Shown here piece after piece: positions 7,959-16,383 of a DNA stretch of 24,437 bases. Origin of the DNA: Caldifarciminota bacterium UBA1063 (lineage in GTDB: Bacteria > Hydrothermota > Hydrothermia > UBA1063); assembly GCA_002316275.1 (NCBI GenBank), contig DCDE01000017.1:1-24437 (forward strand), in the 5' to 3' direction. The translations under genes and the position numbers were made by a program. The notes beneath the pieces were generated by a model. That model was not told the origin of the DNA. It searched no databases and was given only the letters and a program-made list of their open reading frames with translations. How positions within the stretch are numbered: position 1 is the first letter of the stretch; every line of letters begins with the position of its first letter.

Positions 7959-8643
7959 GAAGTTTGACGATAGATATTTCCTTCTAAAGGTTGAAAATAA
8001 GTGGGGCTCATATTTAAAGCCTGGCCAGTTCTTTCAAATTCGGGTGAAGGATGGTATTGAACCTTTTTTATCGAGGCCATTCAGTATCTTTAATGTTGAT
8101 AATCAGAGTGTGTGGTTTCTAATATTGTTAGTGGGTAAGGGGACGACGCTTTTGTCTCAAAAACAGCCGGGCGAGTTGCTCGACATGTTGGGTCCTTTAG
8201 GTAATAGTTTCCCCGAGTTTGAGGATGCAACTTTAGTAGCTGGCGGGTCCGGGTTAGCTCCTCTCTATTTTTTTGCCCAAAAATCGAAGTTCAAAAGATT
8301 TATCTGGGGAGTTAAAGTATCCCCGCCTCGTGAACTGTGCGAAATGATAAAACCTTTTAATGTAACGATAGTTACCGAAGATGGTTCTAGTGGCTTAAAG
8401 GGTCTTGCAACCGAATACATAGACCCTGCACTTGATAAAGTGGTTTTTGCTTGTGGCCCTGAATCTATGCTTAACGTTCTTAAAAAGTATACTTCTATTG
8501 ATAGCTGGGCTTCGGTGGAATCCGTGATGGCTTGTGGGTTTGGTATTTGTTTTGGTTGCGCTGTAAGAAAGGCAGGCGGAGACGGATTTTACAGGGTATG
8601 CGCTGATGGCCCAGTTTTTAAGCTTGAAGATATAGAATTCTGA
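7924..8643 (+). CDS. pyrK: PyrK-like dihydroorotate dehydrogenase B electron-transfer subunit
   Basis: A 239-residue protein of the ferredoxin–NADP reductase superfamily. LKPGQFFQIRV (31–41) and RPFSI (51–55) form the FAD-binding pattern. GGSGLAPLY (107–115) and ACGPESML (176–183) belong to the NAD(P)H-binding domain. Four cysteines, C204, C209, C212 and C226 (CGFGICFGC ... C), match the [2Fe-2S] ligands of PyrK. In class 1B dihydroorotate dehydrogenases this subunit passes electrons from dihydroorotate to NAD+ together with catalytic PyrD. No pyrD or other pyrimidine gene is in the window, so a partner elsewhere or a different oxidoreductase role remains possible. It overlaps the upstream aminotransferase gene by 35 bp and ends 6 bp before the convergent miaA. 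Confidence 0.75.
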   Translation: MELLRSSILENKKFDDRYFLLKVENKWGSYLKPGQFFQIRVKDGIEPFLSRPFSIFNVDNQSVWFLILLVGKGTTLLSQKQPGELLDMLGPLGNSFPEFEDATLVAGGSGLAPLYFFAQKSKFKRFIWGVKVSPPRELCEMIKPFNVTIVTEDGSSGLKGLATEYIDPALDKVVFACGPESMLNVLKKYTSIDSWASVESVMACGFGICFGCAVRKAGGDGFYRVCADGPVFKLEDIEF

Positions 8644-8649
8644 ATTAAC

Positions 8650-9570
8650 TTACTGGAGTCTTTTTTCTATTTCAGATTCCAAATGGTGTATAAGTTTTTC
8701 CTTATCCTTAGCTAGGTCAAACCACACAACATTTTCAAAGGTTTTGAAGAATCGCATCTGTCTGCGTGCGTAAATCTTTGTATTTCTTATAATTTTGTTT
8801 ATGCACGTCTCATTGTCCCACTCACCTTTTAGGCATTTTATGGCTTCTTTGTATCCGATGGTATTCATAGATGGTAGGTTTTCGTTGTACCCCATTTTTA
8901 GGAGATTTTCGGTCTCTTCAAGCAATTTTCCTTCAAACATTTTCTTTGTCCGTTCTTCAATTTTAGCGTAGAGGATCTCGGTCGGAAGGGCGAGTCCAAT
9001 GTATTGAGGTTCAAAAATCCGTTCCCTTTTCATTTTCTTTCTTGCTTCACTAGCAGGTATTCCTAAAGTATATATTATCTCGAGGCTCCTTGTGATTCTT
9101 ATCCAGTCGTTGGGATGAAGTTTCGCTGCTGACTCTGGATCCTTTTCCTTTAGTTCTTCATAAAGTTTTTCGAGCCCAAAATTTTTCATTTTATCCAGAA
9201 TGTATTTCCTAATTGCAGGATCCTTATTTGGTTCTTCAAAGAATTCGGAGAAAAGGGCTTTATAGTATAAGGGAGTACCCCCTATAATGACAGGTACTAC
9301 ACCGCTGTAAATAAGATCTTTCGCAAATCTCTCAGCATCTCTCGCAAAATCACCCGCGCTATAGATTTTATCAGGATCTCTTATATCTATTAGCAAAAAG
9401 TAATGTCTTATTTCAGGTGGGGGCTTTGCAGTTCCAATATCCATGTGGCGATAAACTTTTCTTGAGTCGCAAGAGATAAACCTGAGGTTTTGTCCGAATG
9501 TATTAATGAGGTGCAGTGCGATTTCCTTTTTACCGCACGCTGTGGGCCCTATGATAGAGATAATCTCCAT
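8650..9570 (-). CDS. miaA: tRNA dimethylallyltransferase MiaA
   Basis: A 306-residue enzyme, normal length, that adds a dimethylallyl group to N6 of A37 in tRNAs reading UNN codons. Motifs in order: P-loop GPTACGK (8–14), CDSRKVYRHMDIGTAKP with the catalytic aspartate D35, IGGTPLYYKAL, NDWIRITRSLEIIY, IGYKEAI, and YARRQMRFFK near the C-terminus. The oddity is that the residue after the P-loop lysine is K15, where the family nearly always has Thr or Ser (GKT/GKS). The Gln of the usual DSxQVY is also Lys here. The ATG shares one base with the glmS stop (TGATG), so translation is coupled to glmS. It is the last gene of the mutS–mre block. Family assignment is firm; full activity is inferred. Confidence 0.92.
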   Translation of the reverse strand: MEIISIIGPTACGKKEIALHLINTFGQNLRFISCDSRKVYRHMDIGTAKPPPEIRHYFLLIDIRDPDKIYSAGDFARDAERFAKDLIYSGVVPVIIGGTPLYYKALFSEFFEEPNKDPAIRKYILDKMKNFGLEKLYEELKEKDPESAAKLHPNDWIRITRSLEIIYTLGIPASEARKKMKRERIFEPQYIGLALPTEILYAKIEERTKKMFEGKLLEETENLLKMGYNENLPSMNTIGYKEAIKCLKGEWDNETCINKIIRNTKIYARRQMRFFKTFENVVWFDLAKDKEKLIHHLESEIEKRLQ

Positions 9571-11375
9571 CAGTCGACTGTAAGGGTTTTTGAAATATTT
9601 TTGGGGAAATCCGGATCAATACCCTTGTGAATACTCATATAATAGGCAATGATTTGCATAGGGATTACAGCCAAAATTGGTGTTAAAAACTCATTTTCAT
9701 TGGGGATTGCGAGAAATATATGGCTCTCTTTTCTGAGTTCGTGGTCTTCAGGGGCAATAGTGATGATCTTTCCACCACGACATTTAACTTCATTCATGTG
9801 AGATAAGATCATGGATTTATCTTTTTTTGTTGCTATAAAGATCACCGGGTATTCCTCCTCTACTATTGAGAGTGGACCGTGTTTGAACTCAGCTGAATAC
9901 ATACCTTCTGCGTGTACGTATACAACTTCTTTAATTTTAAGGGCTCCTTCGAGGGCTGTCGGATATGTAAGGCCAAAACCGAGCACGTAGAAATCATGCC
10001 ATGGGATGAGAGCTTTTATGATTTCAGTTTTATGTTCTTCAGAAGCCTGTAAGGTTTTTTGAATTAATGATGGAATTTCACTGAAATTGATCTCTGGGTG
10101 AGGTATCCCCTTATGCTTTGCCAGTTCCATAGAGAGGTAAAGGAGGGCAATTACTTGATTTACGAAGGTTTTTGTGGCTGGTACACTAATTTCAAGGTCA
10201 GAAAGTACCGGAATTAAGTGATTACACCTTAGGGCGATACTTGACCCAAGCACGTTGATTAGACCTATAGTCTTGCCATATCCATCAAAAATGTCTACAG
10301 CATTTTTTACATCTTTAGTTTCACCGCTCTGGGTTACAACAAAGAGAAGATCGCCTCGCTCCAGCGTGGTGCCGTATCTTTCACCAAATTCTGAAGCTGC
10401 AACTGGGATAAATAGCTCTTTAGCAATGTTACCTAAGTAAAAACTACCAAGAATTGCTGCATTTAGAGAAGTTCCACTACCGGTGATAAACTTCTTATTT
10501 GCGTTAAGAATATCCTTGATGATACTGCTCATCTCAACAAAGTCCGGAAGGAAGTTCACCACATTACGCGCCTTTTCCGGGATTTCATAAATTTCTTTAA
10601 TCATAAAATGTGGAAATTCACCCTTTTCGGCATCTCTGATGTTCAGATCGGTAAATATTGGTTCCCTGTAAACATTCTCACAGTTTGGCAACTTGTATAT
10701 TTTATATCCTCTATCGTCAAATTCTACCATTTCACCATCTTGTAGGTTTACTACATTTTTAGTTAAATCTAAGAGTGCCACGAGATCACTGGATACTGCT
10801 ATAAAATCTTCTCCTACTCCAAGGAAAAGGGAGGATCCCTTTTTGACTGCGTAATACTTATTTTCCGCAACATCGGTGATAGAAAATGCGTAGTCACCCT
10901 TCAGAATTTTATAAGCTCCAGCGATTGAAGCTTTTAAATCTCCCGATCCGAGATAAAGGTCTTCAACTACATGTACCAAGGTTTCGCCGTCGTTCTCACC
11001 CACAAACTTATGTCCCTTTGATATGAGTTTTTCCATGAGGAATGGAGAATTGACGATGTTACCATTGTGGGCTCCAATGAGTTTTCTTTTGCAGTCGAAG
11101 TGGGGTTGAGCGTTTTCATAGGAGGGAGGTCCATAAGTAGCCCAGCGAAGTTGGATCGTTCCTCTCATTCCCTTTATTTCCTCAAAGCCGAGATCTTCAT
11201 ACACTTTGTGAATCTTTCCTGGAGCCTTTCTTATCTCATAATAGCCATCTTCTCTAATGTATCCTATACCTACGGTGTCGTACCCACGGTATGCTAACCT
11301 GAAGCCCGCCCTTGTCAGTATGCTACCTAATTGTTCGTTATCTTTCTTGAAAACGATACTGAAAAATCCACACAT
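9570..11375 (-). CDS. glmS: Glutamine–fructose-6-phosphate aminotransferase (isomerizing)
   Basis: A 601-residue enzyme making glucosamine-6-phosphate, the entry step to UDP-GlcNAc for peptidoglycan and LPS. The N-terminal class II glutaminase domain starts MCGFFSI, with Cys2 as the nucleophile after Met removal, followed by YRGYDTVGIG, RWATYG, HNGNI and NDGETLVH. Two SIS domains follow, with GSGTSLNAA, TQSGETKDV, HAEGMYSAEFKHGPLS and the C-terminus PKNISKTLTVD, whose K596 matches the sugar-binding lysine. The glutaminase domain is divergent: RWATHG is RWATYG and NAHPH is NAQPH. A GGAGGTG ribosome-binding site inside the end of rodA precedes the ATG by 5 nt. Its place after the shape genes ties precursor supply to wall synthesis. 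Confidence 0.92.
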   Translation of the reverse strand: MCGFFSIVFKKDNEQLGSILTRAGFRLAYRGYDTVGIGYIREDGYYEIRKAPGKIHKVYEDLGFEEIKGMRGTIQLRWATYGPPSYENAQPHFDCKRKLIGAHNGNIVNSPFLMEKLISKGHKFVGENDGETLVHVVEDLYLGSGDLKASIAGAYKILKGDYAFSITDVAENKYYAVKKGSSLFLGVGEDFIAVSSDLVALLDLTKNVVNLQDGEMVEFDDRGYKIYKLPNCENVYREPIFTDLNIRDAEKGEFPHFMIKEIYEIPEKARNVVNFLPDFVEMSSIIKDILNANKKFITGSGTSLNAAILGSFYLGNIAKELFIPVAASEFGERYGTTLERGDLLFVVTQSGETKDVKNAVDIFDGYGKTIGLINVLGSSIALRCNHLIPVLSDLEISVPATKTFVNQVIALLYLSMELAKHKGIPHPEINFSEIPSLIQKTLQASEEHKTEIIKALIPWHDFYVLGFGLTYPTALEGALKIKEVVYVHAEGMYSAEFKHGPLSIVEEEYPVIFIATKKDKSMILSHMNEVKCRGGKIITIAPEDHELRKESHIFLAIPNENEFLTPILAVIPMQIIAYYMSIHKGIDPDFPKNISKTLTVD

Positions 11376-11377
11376 GG

Positions 11378-12538
11378 CTACACCTCCAATTTTAATAATG
11401 TTAGAATTGAAGCCATTTCCGTGAGAAGATGGCTCCCTCCAAAAGATAAGAACGGTAAAGGGATTCCTACTACCGGTAATAGTGAGAGGTTTGAAAGTAT
11501 ATTAAAGGTAAAGTGGATGAAGAAGTATGCAAATATTCCACTAACTATTAGCTTTTCATTCCCCTCCTTCAATTCTAAGGTTCTCAAGATTGTCCTAAAG
11601 AATATGATGAAAGTGAAGAGTATCACGATTAGTCCTAATAATCCGAATTCTTCTCCAAAGCTGGAGAAGATAAAATCGGTGTGAGCTGCAGGTAGGAACG
11701 CAAGACCTTTCTGGGTCCCCTTCCCTGGTCCTTTGCCGATTATTCCTCCTGACCCCATTGCGATTTTTGCCTGATAGATTTGCCATCCCTCCTTGTTTAA
11801 GCTCTTTTCAGGGTTTAAAAAGGCTGTAAGTCTATCTCTTTGGTAAGGCTTTAACATTTTCTGCCAAACGATGGGTGTTGATAAGCTCGTTAAGGTGAGA
11901 ATCCCAATGGTTAGGATCTTCTTGTAAATTGGTTCTTTCAAAATTATAAGGAGTGACAGTAACATAATATAGAAGATTATTGTAGAGACAATATGAGCAG
12001 AAGTCAACATAGCTATAGGAATTAGAATTGCAAGCCTTATTAGCATGGGATCTACCCCATAAACCCAGATTGTGATAAATGCAATAATGAGTAGCGTAAG
12101 TGCTGTGCCCAAGTCTGGCTGTAGCATCACCAGTATAAACGGGATTAACGTATAGATAAGGGCTTTTGTTAATTTGGTTTTAATAGTTTTTTTTGTGTCA
12201 GATAATGTTTTACCAAGTACGAATATGAGCCCGAGTTTTGTGAGTTCTGATGGCTGGAATGTGAGTGCTCCAACACCGATCCACCTACTTACACCTCCTT
12301 TTCCAAAGAGTAGTGTTGCTATGAGAAGTGGTATGGAAATATAATAGATTATTGAACCGTAGTTTAAAATGTACGGTTTTTTTATCAAAAAATAAAATCC
12401 CGCAAGGAGCAATGAATATATGATAACTTTGGAAAGTTGCGACAAAAATAGCCCCCTGTTAATAAAAAATAGCTCTACAAGTCCTAAACTGATGAGAATA
12501 AGTGGTGGGATTATTAATCCATTTCTAATTCTTTTCAC
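11378..12538 (-). CDS. rodA: RodA peptidoglycan glycosyltransferase (SEDS family)
   Basis: A 386-residue polytopic membrane protein with about ten hydrophobic segments. SEDS signatures are SRWIGVGALTFQPSELTKLG, QPDLGTALT, IGKGPGKGTQKGLAFLPAAHTDFIFS (its aspartate corresponds to the essential SEDS aspartate), GEEFGLLG, and GIPLPFLSFGGS near the C-terminus. RodA polymerises lipid II during lateral wall elongation together with a class B PBP2, which is encoded immediately upstream. RodA rather than FtsW is inferred from the mre/mrdA context. The start codon is GTG (12538–12536), 7 nt after GGAGG, and overlaps the mrdA end by 14 bp. A 2-nt gap separates its TAG stop from glmS. Confidence 0.94.
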   Translation of the reverse strand: MKRIRNGLIIPPLILISLGLVELFFINRGLFLSQLSKVIIYSLLLAGFYFLIKKPYILNYGSIIYYISIPLLIATLLFGKGGVSRWIGVGALTFQPSELTKLGLIFVLGKTLSDTKKTIKTKLTKALIYTLIPFILVMLQPDLGTALTLLIIAFITIWVYGVDPMLIRLAILIPIAMLTSAHIVSTIIFYIMLLSLLIILKEPIYKKILTIGILTLTSLSTPIVWQKMLKPYQRDRLTAFLNPEKSLNKEGWQIYQAKIAMGSGGIIGKGPGKGTQKGLAFLPAAHTDFIFSSFGEEFGLLGLIVILFTFIIFFRTILRTLELKEGNEKLIVSGIFAYFFIHFTFNILSNLSLLPVVGIPLPFLSFGGSHLLTEMASILTLLKLEV

Positions 12539-14183
12539 CTACGAACCTCCGTACCAGCTGGAAGGCAATGGGTGCGGCAGCTTCGCTACCATGCCCTGCA
12601 TTTTCTACAAGTACTGTTATGACATATTCAGGGTTATTGTTAGGGAAGAAGCACGTGAACCATGAATGTTCCCTACCATGTGGATTTTGAGCAGTGCCCG
12701 TTTTTGCAGAGATTTTTAACTGTGGGTCATATAGGTAACCTGCAGTGCCATTTCTACTTTCGACTACTCGCCTCATGCCCTCTTTAACTATATTATAGAA
12801 CTCATCTGGTAAGTTTAGGTTAAAGTGTTTCTCCTGTTCATCCTTTGTGATCTTTGGTAATGTGCATTTACCGTTTCCAGCTATAATACCAGTGATAAGT
12901 GATAACCACGCAGGCGTTACCTGAATTTCTCCTTGGCCAATAGACCAGTTTATCACTGAACTTGGCAGTATATACCTCCCTTTCAAAAGGTCTTCTAAGG
13001 GAATTAGAACCTTAGCCTCTCCTGGTATTGGTATCTCAGTTTTGAGGGGGAGCTTGAATTTCTCAAGTATTTCCATGAATTTGTCGGTACCTACGTGTGC
13101 ACCAACGTTGTTGAAATATACGTTGCAGGATTGAGCGATTGCATCTATTAACCCCAGTGTCCCATGGCCTTCAGGTTTCCAACAGAGCCAAATTCTGTTT
13201 CCAAATGCAAATCCTCCAGAACAGTAATATGCTGTATTTTCACTGAGAGTTTGTGAGTATAGTCCTACGAGGGCTGTCAGCAGTTTGAACGTTGAACCAG
13301 GGGGATATAGACCTTGTGTGCATCGGTTTATGAGAGGTTTTTCAGGATTATTTATATATTCTTTCCAACTACTTGTAATATTTGTTGGGTCAAAGTAAGG
13401 TTTTGAATATAATATTATCACTTCACCAGTTTTTATGTTAAACCCGAACACGGCTCCCCTTTGGTAATTCTGAAATAGGGAATCTGCAAATTTTTGAAGT
13501 CCAATGTCAATTGTAAGGGAAATGTCTTTCCCCTGTTTGGGCTCAATCGGAGGTCTGGGGTTATCATCTATGAGATTACCCTTGGAATCTAGAGCCATGA
13601 ACTTTGCCCCAGGGGTGCCCCTAAGCAAGGTGTCCAGTGACCTTTCACAACCAGCTTTTCCTATAAAATCTCCGTATTCTAATTGAAATTTTTCTATCTC
13701 TTCTTGAGAAGCCTCACTAACATAACCAATAAGGTGTGAGGCATATTTCGCATCTTGGGAGTAAGTCCTTACAGGCTCTGCATCGATTACCAGACTTTTT
13801 ATCTCCGGCGCCTCTTCAAGAAATTTTACAACTTCTTCGAAGGTAAGCATGCTCTTGAGTTGAACATAGTTTCCCTTCTGGTGCAAGGTATCGAGGTTTA
13901 TAGTGAGTTCTCCAAAGAGGGTTTTAATCGAGTTAATATCTTCTTGTGAAAGAAATTTTGGGATAGCCATGATTCTGAAAGTGGGCTTCCAGGTTGCAAG
14001 AGTAATTCCATTTCTGTCGTAAATGTTACCCCGGGGGGCGGGAATTTTGTATTCCTTAAGATAGTTATAAGTTGCCAGTATTTCGAGCTTTTTGTGTTCC
14101 AAAACCTGATATTGAAATAGCCTAACGATTATTATACCTACAATAATCCAGAGTAAAATGCGAAGGGTTCTTTCCGGTTTCAT
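12525..14183 (-). CDS. mrdA: Penicillin-binding protein 2 (elongasome DD-transpeptidase)
   Basis: A 552-residue class B PBP. An N-terminal membrane anchor (about residues 8–22) is followed by the pedestal domain opening with PAPRGNIYDRNG. The transpeptidase domain has all three motifs: the SxxK serine S297 in PPGSTFK, SCN starting at S352, and KTG starting at K494 (SAKTGTAQ). It cross-links peptidoglycan made by RodA during elongation, acting in the periplasm. I chose the ATG at 14183 (MKPERTL), which overlaps the mreD stop as ATGA (4 bp) and gives a normal N-terminus. An in-frame ATG at 14222 would add 13 cysteine-rich residues from inside mreD and is unlikely. Confidence 0.95.
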   Translation of the reverse strand: MKPERTLRILLWIIVGIIIVRLFQYQVLEHKKLEILATYNYLKEYKIPAPRGNIYDRNGITLATWKPTFRIMAIPKFLSQEDINSIKTLFGELTINLDTLHQKGNYVQLKSMLTFEEVVKFLEEAPEIKSLVIDAEPVRTYSQDAKYASHLIGYVSEASQEEIEKFQLEYGDFIGKAGCERSLDTLLRGTPGAKFMALDSKGNLIDDNPRPPIEPKQGKDISLTIDIGLQKFADSLFQNYQRGAVFGFNIKTGEVIILYSKPYFDPTNITSSWKEYINNPEKPLINRCTQGLYPPGSTFKLLTALVGLYSQTLSENTAYYCSGGFAFGNRIWLCWKPEGHGTLGLIDAIAQSCNVYFNNVGAHVGTDKFMEILEKFKLPLKTEIPIPGEAKVLIPLEDLLKGRYILPSSVINWSIGQGEIQVTPAWLSLITGIIAGNGKCTLPKITKDEQEKHFNLNLPDEFYNIVKEGMRRVVESRNGTAGYLYDPQLKISAKTGTAQNPHGREHSWFTCFFPNNNPEYVITVLVENAGHGSEAAAPIAFQLVRRFVGEKN

Positions 14184-14605
14184 GGAATCAATGTAACAAC
14201 TACAGAAAGGGCAAGTGTCCACAATCCCTTTGACAGGAGTTCTAATGGTTTTATAGAAAGAAATACAGCATAAGCACTAAAAGAGATAATCAGTGCTAAA
14301 ATACAAGACAATAACTTTACTCCAAAGTATTTAATGTTGAAATTTTCCTTTACGAAATTCATACCAAGGAATATTAAAGGGAAAAGGATGGGTGAAATCC
14401 AGACTACGTTGGGTTGAAATCCATCGTGTAGAAGACCCGCAACAAGAAGCCATATTATAGTGTCCAGTGATTCGTATTTTAGCGATAGATAAATTACGAA
14501 AACCACTGATAGATCGGGGAACGAGGGTGGATATATTACAGTACTTGCTGCAGATAGCAACAGAAGGGCTATGAAGAGTGCTTTATTCTTGTTCGCTGGT
14601 TCCAT
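14180..14605 (-). CDS. mreD: Rod shape-determining protein MreD
   Basis: A small hydrophobic protein of 141 residues with about four to five predicted membrane spans, slightly short for MreD. Sequence motifs are weak, as usual in this family, but PPSFPDLSVVFVIYLSLKY and AGLLHDGFQPNVVW match the typical early part of MreD (short loop, then a membrane span and an L-x-D-x-x loop). The call rests largely on position between mreC and mrdA, where MreD is nearly always found. The ATG lies inside the end of mreC (23-bp overlap), and the stop overlaps mrdA by 4 bp. MreD is an inner-membrane partner of MreC in the elongation complex. Confidence 0.87.
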   Translation of the reverse strand: MEPANKNKALFIALLLLSAASTVIYPPSFPDLSVVFVIYLSLKYESLDTIIWLLVAGLLHDGFQPNVVWISPILFPLIFLGMNFVKENFNIKYFGVKLLSCILALIISFSAYAVFLSIKPLELLSKGLWTLALSVVVTLIP

Positions 14606-15308
14606 ATACTATAAGTTTTCTTGAAGTAAATGGCTTGAATATGGGCTCAATTTCGAGTTTTAAAAAAATGGGGTTGGATTCATCCTTGTGGATTTCTGTA
14701 ACTATCCCTACCGGGATTCCAGGAGTCGCAAGAGCAGAGAGTGAAGATGTGTATAAAGTATCCCCTGGTTTAACCTTTGCGTCGTAGGGAACATACAGAA
14801 CCTCTGGTTGGGTACCACCGGTATAAACTCCTGTATAGTAATTTCCACTACTTTCGACTCCGACTTTGAATTCTTTATCATATATCGTCTTCAAAGTCAT
14901 ATAGCTCCCTCTAACTTGAACAATTTTTCCAGCAAGGGCACCTGAGAGGTCAGTTGCAATTTTACCTTTAAATGGCTCTGTGGAATTGAAGTTTGTTTTT
15001 ATGATTATTTCATGAGGTATTCCAAGAGGAGAATATTCAACGATATCACCAGTTATAAATTCTTGAGGTAGGGGTAGAGTTGTAGTATCTTTGCCCACTT
15101 GTAATAAAAGCTGCCTAAGGTGTTGATTTGTAGCCTGTACTGTGATAGCCTTTTCTTCTGTATGCAATAAAAGGATTATCAGATTTCTTGAATAAATAAA
15201 CGGTGCATAAACAGTGCTTATGAGGAAATGCGAAACATACGTTTTGACGCGGGTTAGGTTAAAGAAGATTGTAACAAGTAGTGATAAAAACAGGATTTTC
15301 CGCTGCAT
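14583..15308 (-). CDS. mreC: Rod shape-determining protein MreC
   Basis: A 241-residue bitopic protein. A hydrophobic N-terminal anchor (about residues 4–18) is followed by a helical stretch likely to be a short coiled coil (about 48–75) and then a β-rich periplasmic region. GDIVEYSPLGIPHEIIIKT, SGALAGKIVQV, VPYDAKVKPGDTLYTSSLSALATPGIPVGIV and the closing EPIFKPFTS are classical MreC C-terminal features. MreC links cytoplasmic MreB filaments to PBP2 and activates it. The gene starts 4 nt after mreB and overlaps mreD by 23 bp, which indicates co-translation of the shape module. Confidence 0.93.
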   Translation of the reverse strand: MQRKILFLSLLVTIFFNLTRVKTYVSHFLISTVYAPFIYSRNLIILLLHTEEKAITVQATNQHLRQLLLQVGKDTTTLPLPQEFITGDIVEYSPLGIPHEIIIKTNFNSTEPFKGKIATDLSGALAGKIVQVRGSYMTLKTIYDKEFKVGVESSGNYYTGVYTGGTQPEVLYVPYDAKVKPGDTLYTSSLSALATPGIPVGIVTEIHKDESNPIFLKLEIEPIFKPFTSRKLIVYGTSEQE

Positions 15309-15312
15309 TCGA

Positions 15313-16383
15313 TCAATCGATGAACTCTGTTCTCTTTACCATAGTTTTTGAAGATGCTATGAGAATTTGATTGTACTTGTCAAGGTTTTCCAGTATTTTA
15401 CCTGCACCTAATACAACGCAGTTCCTCGGATATTCTGTTGTTTTTATTAAAATATTTATTTCCTCCATTAGTAAATCTGCTAATCCTTTCAACATAGAGC
15501 CTCCTCCAGTTAAGTAAATTCCACGGTCAATGATGTCGGAAAGGAGTTCTGGCGGAGTCTGTTCCAAGGCTTTTTTCAATGTAAAGACAATTTCATTGAG
15601 AACGCCCCTAAGCGCATTTCTAACTTCGGTACTTGAGATTTCAATGGTTTTGGGTGTTCCGCTCACGAGGTCTCTTCCCCTTACCTCTATTTTTTCTTCT
15701 GGAAATGTGGGGAATGCGTTGCCAAGGTTTATTTTTATCTCTTCCGCTGTTTGCTCTCCAATTGCGACTCTGTACTTTTCACGTATGTAAGAGGATATAG
15801 CCTCATCCATCTCATCCCCGGCGATTCTAATAGACTTGTTTACAACGATACCCGATAGGGAGATGACTGCAATTTCAGTAGTACCGCCTCCTATATCTAT
15901 TACCATGTTTCCAACAGGTTCTTCGATTGGAAGTCCCAGGCCAACCGCTGAGGCTACAGGTTCTGCTACCATATGAACTTTCTGCACACCCGCAAGAATT
16001 GCAGCGTCTCTTACAGCTCGTCTTTCGACATCTGTTATACCAGAAGGAACAGCTATGAGTACTACAGGTCTAACAAAGAGATTCTTTTCAAGTACTTTGT
16101 TTAATAAATAAATTATCATTTCTTGTACCATCTCAAAATCAGCAATAACTCCATCTTTCATTGGCCTTTTTGCTACGACGGTTTCGGGGGTTTTGCCAAG
16201 CATTCTCTTTGCCTCAGCACCGCAAGAAATTGTTTTACCTGTATAGAGATCTACGGAAACAACAGAAGGTTCGTCTATGACAATTCCTTTCCCTTTGACA
16301 TAAATGAGGGTGGAGGATGTACCGAGGTCAATGGCTATTTCATTTTTCAGGAGACTACCAAAACCTTTCAAGAATTTGAACAT
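15313..16383 (-). CDS. mreB: Rod shape-determining protein MreB (actin homologue)
   Basis: A 356-residue bacterial actin. AIDLGTSSTLIYVKGKG (17–33) is the phosphate-1 motif. VAKRPMKDGVIADFEMVQEM, VPSGITDVERRAVRDAA, EPVASAVGLGLPI and MVIDIGGGTTEIAVISL (phosphate-2) follow, then GIYLTGGGSMLKGL (adenosine motif). The first 12 residues, MFKFLKGFGSLL, can form an amphipathic helix of the kind that binds MreB to the inner membrane. The protein directs the elongasome along the circumference. Its start overlaps the 3' end of mutS by 16 bp, so shape-gene translation may be coupled to mutS. It is about 10–20 residues longer than many MreBs, mainly at the C-terminus. Confidence 0.97.
   Translation of the reverse strand: MFKFLKGFGSLLKNEIAIDLGTSSTLIYVKGKGIVIDEPSVVSVDLYTGKTISCGAEAKRMLGKTPETVVAKRPMKDGVIADFEMVQEMIIYLLNKVLEKNLFVRPVVLIAVPSGITDVERRAVRDAAILAGVQKVHMVAEPVASAVGLGLPIEEPVGNMVIDIGGGTTEIAVISLSGIVVNKSIRIAGDEMDEAISSYIREKYRVAIGEQTAEEIKINLGNAFPTFPEEKIEVRGRDLVSGTPKTIEISSTEVRNALRGVLNEIVFTLKKALEQTPPELLSDIIDRGIYLTGGGSMLKGLADLLMEEINILIKTTEYPRNCVVLGAGKILENLDKYNQILIASSKTMVKRTEFID

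Noticed and set aside
8643..8670. Possible terminator with a T-run (8660–8665) after pyrK
   Set aside because: Only a three-base-pair stem can be drawn before it, which is too weak to call an intrinsic terminator.
14184..14222. Longer mrdA start with a cysteine-rich 13-residue extension
   Set aside because: The extension is translated from inside mreD in another frame; the ATGA overlap with the mreD stop at 14180–14183 is the natural start.
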